Numbered from the stretch's first letter, positions 1-8,125 are shown. The stretch is DNA of 12,581 nt from Gonium pectorale (GCA_001584585.1 LSYV01000210.1:7229-19809), one strand, 5' to 3'. Program-made: numbers and translations. Notes: a model not told the origin generated them from the sequence alone.

Positions 1-1329
1 AAGATACGGGGCCAAAGCTGGCAGAAATCCGTGTATCTGACAGCCGCTTTTACGACGCGCTCATAGCTAATGAGGTCAAACCGCAATGACACTGATATGA
101 GAAGTTCGTTACTCGCCGATTGTTCCCCCGCGCATAGCTGCTTGGCGGTTGCTTGCGACCTGAGTGAATGGCGGAGCCGTGAGGCAAGGCATTCGGATAG
201 GAGGCTTAGCACTGGACTGGGACTCGAAGCTGTCCACGCGGAATGTTCCCAAGCCGCCGGCCCTTTTCATGCAATGAACCCATGGCTTTATACTTCAGCA
301 TGTGCTGTACACAGCCCGTGTACGTTGGTCGAAGCCGTGCAAATGTCTGCAAAATGGCACGGTCGTGGAGCGGGTTGCTCCGAGCTCGAGGTTTATGGAC
401 CGAGCGGCAACCCAGCGAACCGATGGGCTTGACAATATTGACACGCCCGTCGCATCGCGTCCAGCGATTCGCACCCGCGGGGCATGGGCATGCAGCTCTG
501 GACGAGTCATGCATACGCATGGCTCGGCTATGTCAACACCGAGCGGGAAGGGCGTTCTCGGGGGGTGAATGAAGGGGGCGTGCCAGCACCGGATTTTTTG
601 CACCGAGTGCATCGTGAAAGGAGCGGGTGCGCCCAGGCAGCAGGTTGGTGTCGACGCCATCGAGCAAATTGCCCTCCAAGCCGCTTCGGCTACATCGTGA
701 TCTGCTAATATGTTGCGTGGAGCAACGCCTGCCCCGCGACTGACGCGCTGCCTCTGTTGCTGTCGCGCAAGAGAAGGTGGGGTGGGATGCTCACGAGGAC
801 GTGCCGTGCCGGCAAAGGGATAGGTACGGTTGGGTTGCATATTTTGACACTGCGGTGCAAAGCTCGAACCGAGCACATAATATGGCGCGTCTGTAGCGCT
901 CTTCCGCACTTGCACACCGCCCACATTCGACAGTGCCCGACACAGCACCCGCCCACCATTTTCACCGTTGCCCCCCCTGGTACCCAAAAAAGGTTGGACC
1001 GCCCGCCATAAGCAGTGTTAGACCGCCCGTCACAACGCCTCGCCCGCCTCTGTATGAACAATGAATTGCGTAGACAACGACATGTCTTTTTTGTGAATCA
1101 AGGATGTTCGAAATGTCCGGAATGACTGGCGCGCTTTTGTACAACCGAGAAAATGGGAGCTCAGCAGGACCCGTGTGTGCTGTGTATTTGTTTGCATGCG
1201 TGCATTCACCCATGAAAAAAATTGGATACTCGAAAACGGCCTGGGTGTTGCCTCCATGACGATGCAGCCCCATACGCACTTGCACACCCGCCGCACCCAC
1301 CACCCTCAACACGACTGCCCTGCATACAA
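1..1329. other. Region without a defensible gene, downstream of the 1330-2772 gene
   Basis: Several overlapping frames are open here, but none can be assigned. On the minus strand a frame is open from 987 to 295 with no ATG at its upstream end. On the plus strand an ATG frame runs 243-572 (109 codons). Neither shows a domain I recognise. Part of the stretch should be the 3' untranslated region of the minus-strand gene ending at 1330, but there is no minus-strand TGTAA between 1329 and 1. A short motif, GACCGCCCG, occurs twice near 997 and 1020. Confidence 0.4.
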
Positions 1330-2772
1330 CTAGTCGTCGCCCTCGCTGTCAGAGCTTGGGTGAACAGTGCATCGGCGGCGGCGGTCCTCTGCGTCGCCCC
1401 AGTTATGCCGCAGAAGGTGCTCCATAAGCTGCACCACCCGTGACTTGGCACGGACCTCCTCACGTTTTAGTTCCAGTTCCTGCGCCCTGAGCTCGTTGGC
1501 GGTGGTCAGCGCCTTGATCAGCTCCTCCGCATTTCCTTGCTCCTATCGGGTTTTTGGTGTTAACACGGAATTATGTGTGGCGCTGTAAATAGGCAGTGTG
1601 CGAGAGAGGGGGCCATGACAAAAAAATCCCAGCATCATAAACACAAGGCAGTCCACACGTGCCCCCCCCCGCACGATTACATGAAAGGCCTTTCCCCACC
1701 GAACAGCGCAATGTTTTTTGTTCACCCGCCAATATCATTACGTGTTTCGGATTCGGGATTGCCACGCCCCCCCCCCCACTGGCGTTCGTTCGTTCGGCCC
1801 GCCACCACGCCCACCTGATCTGCCTTTTGCTGCGCAGCCTCCAACAGCTGCGCGACCTTCTGCTCCCGGTCGTTCTCCCGACGCTCACGCTCTGCCCGCC
1901 GCGCATGAGCCCGCTCCCTGTTAGATTGCTGCTGAGCACGGGCGGCGACGATGGTGTCGACCCCCGCCAGGCCTAGGCCGGTGTCGCCGTACTTCATGAT
2001 GGTTGAAGCGTGCTCCTTCAGCCGCTGCGCCTGCTCCTCGTCGACCGACGCCACCGTGGACTTGTTACCCTTGGAAGGCTTGGCTCTGCGATAGGGGCGA
2101 CGCTGCAGGGGCGGCGAGATAGGGCACCTTTTGAAACGAGGCGAAATGAAGGATGTCAAAAAAAGCGTCGAGGTGACACGCCTCCCCGCAAAAAAAAACC
2201 CTCCCCCCCCCGCCCATCGCACGGGGGACGGTCTTAACCAGGAGCCACAAGAGGCTGTTCCAGGAAGCGCCTTTGCCCTCACGAATTTTCTGCAGGCTGT
2301 CCAGGTTGGAGGCGAGCGACCTCTTGAGGTTGAGGTCGGTGCTGCCGGCCATCTGTGCTGCCTTGTTCTTCAATTCCGTGAACACCGTAGCCATGACGGA
2401 TTCAACGACCTCAGGCGTAATGCTGCGCTGTTCGGCGCATACATGCGCAACGCGCTCTAAGACCGCGATCTTGAACTGCGTCGCTATATGTTTGTTCTTC
2501 CAAGGTGAGTCCTTGGATGTGCCTCCAGCGTCGTCGTCGCTGGACTGCTCGCTGTCGTCGTCCGCATGCGGCACGTCTTGCGACGGGGGCAGCGCCGGTG
2601 TCTGGCTGGGCGGAGCTGCGGGTGGAGCCGCGGTGAAATTAGGCATAGGGACCCCGCTAGCTGCAAGGAGCTGCTGGAGGAGGGATTGCTGCTGAGCCAT
2701 GGCCATGCCAGCTGCATATGCTTGCAGCGGGTTGCCGTTTTGCGTAGGATGCGTTTGCAAAGCTTCCTCCAT
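1330..2772 (-). CDS. Three-exon gene of unknown function: Gln-rich start, acidic linker, charged helical C-terminus
   Basis: I do not recognise this protein. My model is exon 1 2772-2239, exon 2 2102-1815 and exon 3 1542-1330, giving 344 residues from ATG 2772 to TAG 1330. Residues 24-36 are Gln/Leu-rich, 49-66 Pro/Ala-rich, and 71-81 Asp/Ser-rich. Residues 90-178 look like a folded helical domain (SPWKNKH... to ...SWNSLLWLL). Residues 179-186 (RRPYRRAK) could be a nuclear localisation signal. Residues 233-270 are Arg/Glu/Gln-rich, and 275-322 form a second charged helix (EELIKALTTANEL..., VVQLMEHLLRHNW). The end is acidic (DSEGDD). This layout would suit an oligomeric, possibly nuclear protein, but that is inference. 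The second intron is well supported (phase 0 on both sides). The first is certain in existence but not in exact ends. An acceptor-like sequence ending ATACAG lies just upstream of the ATG, so a further 5' exon is possible. Confidence 0.6.
1543..1814 (-). other. Intron 2 of the minus-strand gene (272 bases)
   Basis: The donor reads CAG|GTGGGC at 1815/1814 and the acceptor GATAG|GAG at 1543/1542. Both ends are phase 0, joining KADQ to EQGNAEELIK. The intron holds two long C runs on the plus strand (1662-1670 and 1767-1777). It also holds a minus-strand TGTAA at 1681-1677, a possible premature poly(A) signal. Confidence 0.65.
2103..2238 (-). other. Intron 1 of the minus-strand gene, ends ambiguous
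   Basis: The frame of exon 1 runs into non-protein-like sequence and stops, and a second frame reopens downstream, so an intron must lie between. Candidate donors on the minus strand are GTGGCT (from 2248), GTTAAG (from 2238) and GTGCGA (from 2222). Candidate acceptors are CTGCAG before 2102 and ATCGCAG before 2085. GTTAAG with CTGCAG keeps phase 0, and GTGGCT with ATCGCAG also keeps frame. The interval carries an A run and a C run (2203-2211) on the plus strand. Confidence 0.5.
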
Positions 2773-3062
2773 TACAACCTGTATGAAATGTAATGTCGAG
2801 GAGGCAACGAAGCTGCGTATTGGAAAGTCGCGGTGTACGCAACCGCGCCCGAAAGTGTTGGCCTGGCCCGGATCACCTACAGGGTTGGAGCCCGGATTTT
2901 ACAGAGAAAGGGGGTGGAAAGTTGTCTCCTTTCCAGAATGCCGGACAGTCGTACGAGACCTTATCCTCCTTTTGCCCATCTCCCATCACTTCCTGTAGCG
3001 CTTACCGTCTACACCACCTTGACCTGTAGCGCGCACCAGTGCCGAGCCGTCACCTTTGCAGA
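2773..3062. promoter_or_regulatory. Divergent (head-to-head) upstream region between the unknown gene and ATPD
   Basis: Only 290 bases separate the two start codons, which point away from each other, so both promoters and 5' leaders must fit here unless a 5' exon is missing. I see no clear TATA box. An ATTGG/CCAAT motif lies at 2819-2823, 47-50 bases upstream of the minus-strand ATG. On the plus strand the pyrimidine-rich CACCTTTGCAG ends one base before the ATPD ATG and could be the acceptor of a 5'-leader intron. GGAAAG and CTTTCC form an inverted pair inside the region. Confidence 0.45.
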
Positions 3063-3713
3063 ATGCTTGCCGCCAAGTCGTCGATGCGAGCCTGCAAGGC
3101 GTCTACCCGCGCCGCGCCTCGCAGCGCGCGCCGCGTCATGGTGGTGATGGCCCGCAAGAGCGAGGTCAGCGAGTCGTATGCGAAGGCTCTTGTGGAGCTC
3201 GCTGACGAGAAGGGAAAGCTTGAGGCCGTTCACGCTGATGTGGACGCGGTCGCCAGCCTGCTCAAGGAGAACAAGAAGCTGGAGGCGCTCATTTCTAACC
3301 CCGTCGTTGATGGCGACAAGAAGAAGGCTGTGCTGGCTAAGGTTGCCAAGGAGGCCGGCTTCCAGCAGTATACTGTGAACTTCCTAAACCTGCTGGTGGA
3401 GAAGGACCGCCTTTCGCTGGTGCCGGAGATTTGCGAGGTCTTCGAGGAGCTCTATTGCCAGCTGACGGACACGCAGGTCGCGACCTTGCGCTCGGCGGTG
3501 AAGCTGGAGCAAGAGCAGCAGTTCCTCATTGCCAAGAAGCTTCAGGAACTCACCGGCAGCAAGAACATCAAGCTCAAGCCCGTGATCGACTCCAGCTTAA
3601 TTGCTGGCTTCGTCGTGGAGTATGGCAGCAGCCAGATTGACCTATCGGTTCGCGGCCAGATTGAGAAGGTTGCCGACCAGCTGACAACCGACATGACCGC
3701 CAAGCTGGCTTGA
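3063..3713 (+). CDS. ATPD: Chloroplast F1Fo ATP synthase delta subunit precursor
   Basis: This is the nuclear-encoded delta subunit of chloroplast ATP synthase (OSCP/delta family). It sits on top of the F1 alpha/beta head at the thylakoid membrane and ties it to the peripheral stalk during photophosphorylation. The 216-residue precursor has an Ala/Ser/Arg-rich transit peptide at about residues 1-31 (MLAAKSSMRACKAS..., ending near VVMA). The N-terminal helical domain follows (SEVSESYAKALVELADEKGK, then FLNLLVEKDRLSLVPEI). The C-terminal family signature is at about residues 175-205 (KPVIDSSLIAGFVVEYG, then IDLSVRGQI). I chose ATG 3063 because the frame upstream holds only a GTG, which a nuclear gene would not normally use. 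The stop is TGA 3711-3713. The coding region has no intron, which is unusual in intron-rich volvocine genomes; a retrocopy is one explanation, but the frame is intact and a 3' signal follows. Function is certain at family level. Confidence 0.95.
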   Translation: MLAAKSSMRACKASTRAAPRSARRVMVVMARKSEVSESYAKALVELADEKGKLEAVHADVDAVASLLKENKKLEALISNPVVDGDKKKAVLAKVAKEAGFQQYTVNFLNLLVEKDRLSLVPEICEVFEELYCQLTDTQVATLRSAVKLEQEQQFLIAKKLQELTGSKNIKLKPVIDSSLIAGFVVEYGSSQIDLSVRGQIEKVADQLTTDMTAKLA

Positions 3714-4035
3714 GCGCTGGCTCTCACGTGGTTGGGGGGTAGGTAGTGTGGGGAGACTGGGCTGCGTGGTGGCCGATAGCGGTGTCCTGAGGAGGGTAGT
3801 GTGGCGTGGGCACACCGAGGAGCAGAGAAGACAACGACCTGTGGTCATTGCTAACCCCCAGCTTGGGTCCATACATGGAAAGTTTAAGTGGGGCAGAGAA
3901 GACAATTTTGTACTGGACCGCCGGCGTTTTCTGCACCTGCCGACGCCCGCCTGTTTCCCCGTGTGTGGGTATTCACATCCTTCCTTGGTTGGAATTGGCG
4001 AACCGATGGTGATTGTGCGGCATGTGCCGTACGTC

Positions 4036-4040
4036 TGTAA
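4036..4040 (+). terminator. Probable ATPD poly(A) signal TGTAA
   Basis: TGTAA is the usual nuclear poly(A) signal of volvocine algae. I noticed no earlier one after the ATPD stop, and it would give a 3' untranslated region of about 340 bases, with cleavage expected 10-20 bases further on. Confidence 0.6.
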
Positions 4041-4055
4041 CCGAGTGCTTCAGTC

Positions 4056-4713
4056 TCCTCCCATAAACTGACCGAGGGGACAGGATACGAGCTGGCACCC
4101 GGGGGAAAAGGATATATACAGCCCGGAGCATTTCGATGGTCTGATTGGGGTTTCAAATGCATTGATAAGTGCGCCAGATTCCCTTGGCAACAGACCCCTC
4201 CTGCCCATCCCATTGTTGGAGGTGTAGGGCATGCTTGCACGCTGCCCGCTGTGGACAGGGCAAATTGCATTTCTGGGATGGAGGGGGTAATGAAGAAGGG
4301 AAATGGGTTGCGTTGCAGACACCGAACTGCATACAAAACTATTTGGGGGGGGGGTGCACAGGGCCACAGCTGCTCCCCACTGCCCTGTGGGATTGCTCAT
4401 GGGGCCAAAACGCAAACGGCCCCGCAGTGGCCTCACCGGGGGCGGGCCTGTCTGCTCGTTCACGTCTCCCGCCATGCCCTGTACTCGGCGCCCTGCCGGA
4501 AACATCACGCCCTCGGGTGTGTATGTCCGTAGAGGCTGCCTTCCCCGTTTCTGGTTCTCTTTTTTTTCTCAGACGCACGGCGGCAGCCAAGGGTGGGTTG
4601 TATGCATGGGGAGCAGAAGGCCTGAAGGGTGCCCTTTGGTCGCGTACCCAAGCATAACTAAAACTTTTAAGGGCAGAGCAATGCGACAAGTTGAAGGCAG
4701 CGGAATAGGGTTT
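4056..4713. other. Intergenic stretch, no gene seen
   Basis: Open frames exist on both strands but none is protein-like. Noted items are an AT-rich GGATATATACAG near 4109, which resembles a TATA box but has no convincing gene after it, and a run of ten G at 4345-4354. Confidence 0.45.
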
Positions 4714-4933
4714 TCCTTTCCTTTGTTTTCGTCTTTTATTTTGCCTTCCTGTTCTGTGGTCTATTGATGCAGGGTTCCTTCTCTTCTTGTGTGCGCCGTC
4801 GGTGTTTGGTCTTGGCTGCCGTGGTGCGCTGTAGTTAGGGCAGGGTTCGGTGGTTCTCATCACGGGAGGGCTGCTTGTCCCTCCCGTTGTCTGCGCCCTT
4901 TCTCGCCTCTCCGCCTGTAACCTTTCCACAGAA
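4714..4933 (-). repeat. Dispersed 220-base repeat, copy A
   Basis: The reverse complement of this segment matches 12123-12340 at roughly 93% identity by eye, with three short indels. Similarity stops abruptly at both ends. In this copy a perfect 10-base inverted pair, TGTTCTGTGG (4750-4759) and CCACAGAACA (4926-4935), brackets most of the unit. A perfect 8-bp hairpin stem, CGGGAGGG/CCCTCCCG with an 8-base loop, lies at 4863-4886. Single-base indels break any shared reading frame, so it is probably non-coding. It may be a small non-autonomous element or a fragment of a larger one. Confidence 0.75.
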
Positions 4934-4935
4934 CA

Positions 4936-5515
4936 AGTAGGCGAAAAGCTTCCTTGAAGCTTGGAAAAGGGCGGAGCCCCGTGAGACCGTACCCGGGATT
5001 TAGGTCATGAAGGATATAATGTATACCACAGCGTATGTATGGGCAGGGGAAACCGGTTTGACATGACCCGCACCGCACCCACCCTGATAAGGGGTAGGGG
5101 AGCGAGACAGAGAGGCATAATCGTGTCAACCCGTCATGAACCCCAGTGTTTGTCCCCAAGCGGTCACCAACGTTAATTAGAGAAGCCCCGCTTGGCTTGT
5201 GGCGGGTTGAGTCGTGGCCGTGCCGGGTCCATGAGTTGACATGGTTGCGAGAATTGTGAGCGCCAGCAAGCAACTCAGAGACCGGGTACCTAGCAGCGGG
5301 GTGTTCATATGTCACGGTATTATCATGGCTGTTTCCGTGGCTGTTTCCCGGCGCAGTTGGTGTTGACCATCGCCAAACGCCAACCAACCGCTATGGAACT
5401 CTACAAACATATAAGGAATACTATTAGTATGAGACTGCACTAATTGCTTATGCGTGTGGACTTTGGTGCGGGCGGGCGGACGGAGGGAGACTTCCGGTTG
5501 GGGGCAGAAGAGAGC
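4936..5515. other. Intergenic stretch with small inverted and direct repeats
   Basis: No gene is supported. A 7-bp inverted repeat, AAGCTTC/GAAGCTT with a 3-base spacer, lies at 4946-4962. TGGCTGTTTCC is repeated at 5326-5336 and 5338-5348. ATACTA/TAGTAT form an inverted pair at 5418-5430. A long minus-strand frame (5387-4860) has no ATG start and overlaps repeat copy A. Confidence 0.4.
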
Positions 5516-5564
5516 GCGTCGGTGCAAAGTTAGGGCGTCGGTGCAGAGGAAGGGCGTCGGTGCA
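5516..5564 (+). repeat. 19-bp period triple repeat
   Basis: GCGTCGGTGCA occurs exactly three times, at 5516, 5535 and 5554, with a constant 19-base spacing and diverged bases between the cores. Confidence 0.85.
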
Positions 5565-5655
5565 AGCATGCGATGAAATTAATAACGGCTGGGGGAAAAC
5601 AAGATAGGGAGGCGCATGTAGCAGAGGCTACAGGAAGCGGGCAAGGTGAGGTGTA

Positions 5656-5692
5656 GGGGGCTCCGCCGCTTCACGGCGGGGGCTCCGCCCCC
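5656..5692. repeat. GC-rich palindromic hairpin element
   Basis: GGGGGC at 5656-5661 is complementary to GCCCCC at 5687-5692. Inside, CCGCCG and CGGCGG pair around a CTTCA loop, and GGGGGCTCCGCCCCC (5678-5692) is an alternative hairpin. Short palindromes of this kind are known to be abundant in Volvox organelle DNA. That this one belongs to the same class is my inference. Confidence 0.7.
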
Positions 5693-5850
5693 AAAAAGGG
5701 TTGGCAGGGGAGGGAAGTAGGGTTGCAAGCAACGGTGGGCTGGCAGTGTTCAGGGCGAATAAGACTAGGGCCAGGCGTGGGTAAGGCGAACAGTATTGGC
5801 CCTAGCCATCTACCCATCTACCCATGGCCACACCGGCTTTGACGGGTACC

Positions 5851-5864
5851 TGTAACATCTGTAA
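5851..5864 (+). terminator. Paired TGTAA motifs
   Basis: TGTAA occurs at 5851-5855 and 5860-5864. Either could serve as a poly(A) signal for a plus-strand transcript, but no gene is seen just upstream. Confidence 0.2.
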
Positions 5865-6144
5865 CACCTAGCAAATTGCGGCCAAGAGGGCAGCCTGCTT
5901 TTGCTTGGACTTGATGATCCAACATTATGGTGTTGTGCACGCTGACCGTCCAACGTGCGTTTCGTGTGCACACACTGAATAGCAGTACTCTCTGGAACTT
6001 CTCAAGAAAACGTCGAAATTCCGTTCCTTCCGGTAAAGGGGTGTCACGGAACAGCCATGGCCGGACTGGATCGTGTCCCAGAAGCAAACCTTCCCGTCAT
6101 GTCCCGTCAGACCCCTATCCGGCACGGGAATCCACCCCTGAAGT

Positions 6145-6330
6145 CCCACCCTTCACGCCCAGCCTTCCCGCCCTTCCCGCCCGACCTTCCCAACCTTCCC
6201 GACCTTCCTGCCCAACCTTCCCAACCTTCCTGTCGCCCTTCCCCGCCTTCCTGCCCTTCCCGCCCTTTCCCTCACCCTTCCCAAAGTGGTTACGTTTTCC
6301 GTCCTTCTCGTCCTTCTCGTCCTTCTCGGG
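6145..6330. repeat. Polypyrimidine low-complexity tract (CCTTCC-rich)
   Basis: The plus strand is almost pure C/T and built from variations of CCTTCCCGA and CCTTCCTGC at about 9-10 bases. It ends in three copies of GTCCTTCTC near 6300-6328. Polypyrimidine mirror-like tracts can form triplex DNA. All frames stay open through it, so the Pro/Phe/Ser-rich open frames here are not evidence of coding. Confidence 0.8.
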
Positions 6331-6434
6331 TGGGGGAGGGAGAGGGGGGCGCTAAGTGGTTTCCGGACATCTCGTCCTTCTTGGCCTTCCCGGGTGGGGG
6401 AGTTCCTGTGTAGTTGCTGAGGGCGGAGGGGTGC

Positions 6435-6640
6435 ACAGGATTAGGATTGGCTTGGAGGTCGGTCAGAGTTTATCCTGGGGATTGGCGGACAGGGGCATTT
6501 TTCTATCCCGGGGATTGAGGATTGGAGGATTGGCGGATTGGACGGGGCCGAACAGGATTGGGGATTGGGGTCCAGATGGCGGCGTGGGATTGAGGGATTG
6601 AGGATTGGGCCTACTTCCGGATTGCCCACTGAAGTCGGGA
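6435..6640 (+). repeat. Degenerate GGATTG-rich tract
   Basis: GGATTG, GGGATTG and GGATTGG recur more than a dozen times with irregular spacing. The stretch is G-rich and lies directly after the C/T-rich tract, giving a strong switch of strand composition near 6330. Confidence 0.75.
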
Positions 6641-7049
6641 TTGCCGGGTGGGTTTGCCGTCAGTAGGGGCGGGCCTTTGACTGTGAGGCGTACACAACCT
6701 GGTTCCTTTAACTAGCTACCGCGCGCGCGTCCCTGCATTGCCGTCGTGCGCCGCTGCGCGCTCCCTGCGTTGCCCAAACCATAGTGGTAAGGACTGCGCG
6801 AAGGGGGCGTGTATGCACACGGTTTTGGAGAGCGGGAAGGTGACGGGGTTCTGGCGACACGCAGGGCGTCGGCTTGTGTCCCACTTCGGCCGCTGACGAC
6901 GAAGACCTCAGTTTGCTTTCGTTGGGAAACACGTAGCGATTGTGACGCTGATTCCCTCGTTAAACGCGCGAACGTCCGCAGAACCGCAGAGCTGACCACA
7001 GCAGCACAACTCAATTCTATCCCAAAGCCTTAGATCTTGCACACGGCTA
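6641..7049. other. Intergenic stretch, no gene assigned
   Basis: A minus-strand frame (7014-6712) is open for 100 codons but has no ATG and an upstream stop. A plus-strand frame 6809-7033 starts only at a GTG. Neither is recognisable. Confidence 0.35.
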
Positions 7050-7065
7050 GGTTACTGCAGTAACC
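7050..7065. repeat. Perfect 16-bp palindrome
   Basis: GGTTACTGCAGTAACC is its own reverse complement. It could be a binding site for a dimeric DNA-binding protein or the centre of an old insertion. Nothing else around it decides. Confidence 0.7.
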
Positions 7066-7131
7066 GCCAAAGGCGTTGGCATGGGTTGTGAGCCAGCGGC
7101 TCCCAACACCCAAGTCTCCCTTGTCTCTGCT

Positions 7132-7213
7132 GTCCGGCATAGGCCGTCCGGCATAGGCCGTCCGGCATAGGCCGTCCGGCATAGGCCGTCCGGCATAGGC
7201 CGTCCGGCATAGG
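7132..7213 (+). repeat. 14-bp tandem repeat, about 5.9 copies
   Basis: The unit GTCCGGCATAGGCC is repeated without a mismatch from 7132 to 7213; the last copy lacks its final two bases. Perfect identity points to recent expansion. The 14-base unit shifts frame at each copy, so it is unlikely to be translated. Each junction contains the near-palindrome GCCGTCCGGC. Confidence 0.95.
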
Positions 7214-7359
7214 AAGTGTGGAACCCCCCGAGCACGCTATGCTTCTTTTTATAGTGCAAACAGTAGCTCTCAATCCCATATATAGCCGCAACAGCTCCGG
7301 GGGCGCGACGGCCTCGATGCTCTGGCGCGATGGCTTGCTGACACTCCGCCCTCGTCGAA

Positions 7360-7677
7360 TCATTTTTCCTCTATGAGCTTTACAAACCCTGTCAGCTCCC
7401 AACACAACTGTGAATTCCCGGGGCGCCTCGCGCTCGGTGCCATTTTGCTCGCAGCATCTCGCCGCGCCCTCTCGATGCACGCACCGTCCACAGCCGAGGA
7501 GCCCTGTCCACAAGTGAACATCGGTCAGGCTGCTTGTGCCCCGCGGCAGCGACACCGACAAGCTACCAACTCTTGGGAGCGACGCAGCTGCGCGTCCTCC
7601 TCCCACGCATTCTCCAATGCTATTAGCCTACTGATGTCTCGTTGCCGCGCCGGAGCGGACCGACCGGCAACAGCCAT
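7360..7677 (-). CDS. Candidate two-exon small protein gene, unknown function
   Basis: I do not recognise this protein. The model is exon 1 7677-7567 and exon 2 7503-7360, giving 84 residues that start MAVAGRSAPARQRD and end FVKLIEEK. The ATG lies in a good initiation context (CTCCATGG), with an in-frame stop upstream. The two halves share one frame and are separated by a 63-base segment (7566-7504) containing a TGA. That segment begins GTAGCT, ends GGACAG and contains CTGAC, a branch-point-like motif 23 bases before the end. Removing it joins SQEL to GSSAVD in phase 0. The product is small, charged and probably helical (RDISRLIALENAWEEDAQLR, ERARRDAASK). Overlapping frames on both strands are also open, so this could be chance. 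Confidence 0.35.
7504..7566 (-). other. Candidate 63-base intron
   Basis: The segment has a GTAGCT donor, an internal CTGAC, and a GGACAG acceptor. Its length is a multiple of three and it carries the only in-frame TGA between the two open halves. It is short for this group. Confidence 0.35.
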
Positions 7678-7776
7678 GGAGCGGGTTTGTTTTACCCCAG
7701 AGACACACGCTCCCGCGCCTCAACCTCGCGCCCCAACAACGGCAGCAACACCAGGGTGACGGCCGGGCGGGGCTAG

Positions 7777-8125
7777 GGATGTGGTACGGCGGGGAGGGGA
7801 TGGGAGGGATGTGTGTTGGCGGGGAGGGGGTGGGAGGGACGGCGACGGGCGGAGAGGGGCTGGGAGGAACGGGCGACGGCGGCGAGGGGCTGGGAGAACG
7901 GGCGAGGGTCGGGGAGGGGCTGGGAGGGATGTGTGTTTGCGGGGAGGGGCTAGGAGCGACGGGCGACGGCTGGGAGGGGACGAGGGACGGGTGACGGCTG
8001 GGGAGGGGCTGGGAGGGATGTGTGTTGGCGGCGAGGGGATGGGAGCGACGGACGAGGGCCGGGAGGGGATGGGAGGGATGTGTGTTGGCGGGGACGGACG
8101 GTTGACGGCGGGGAGGGGATGGGCG
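7777..8125 (+). repeat. G-rich 30-bp minisatellite, about 11-12 copies
   Basis: Imperfect units of 30 bases (a few are 28-31) share a GGGGAGGGG core followed by TGGGAGG. They come in two kinds by their first half: GGATGTGTGTTGGC and CGACGGGCGACGG. Because 30 is divisible by three and stops are rare, all frames run open and encode ten-residue repeats such as GGEGLGGTGD. I treat these as by-products. Runs of three to five G give strong G-quadruplex potential on the plus strand. Confidence 0.9.

Larger units (their letters stand above)
5565..6130. other. Intergenic stretch holding a GC hairpin and paired TGTAA motifs
   Basis: No gene is supported. A plus-strand frame at 5927-6355 starts at an ATG but runs into the low-complexity tract and has no recognisable domain. 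CCATCTA/CCCATCTA is repeated near 5808-5822. Confidence 0.4.

Noticed and set aside
3039..3062. Upstream GTG as the ATPD start, adding eight residues
   Set aside because: A nuclear gene would start at ATG. ATG 3063 gives a normal transit peptide beginning MLAAK, and an acceptor-like CAG lies just before it.
4860..5387. 175-codon minus-strand frame
   Set aside because: It begins at TTG, has no domain, and overlaps the non-coding repeat copy A.
7132..7213. CRISPR-like array
   Set aside because: The repeats are 14 bp, contiguous and have no spacers; this is a plain tandem repeat in eukaryotic DNA.
7504..7566. In-frame TGA as a selenocysteine codon
   Set aside because: No selenoprotein family is recognisable and the TGA sits inside a segment with good splice signals. 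An intron or chance is simpler.
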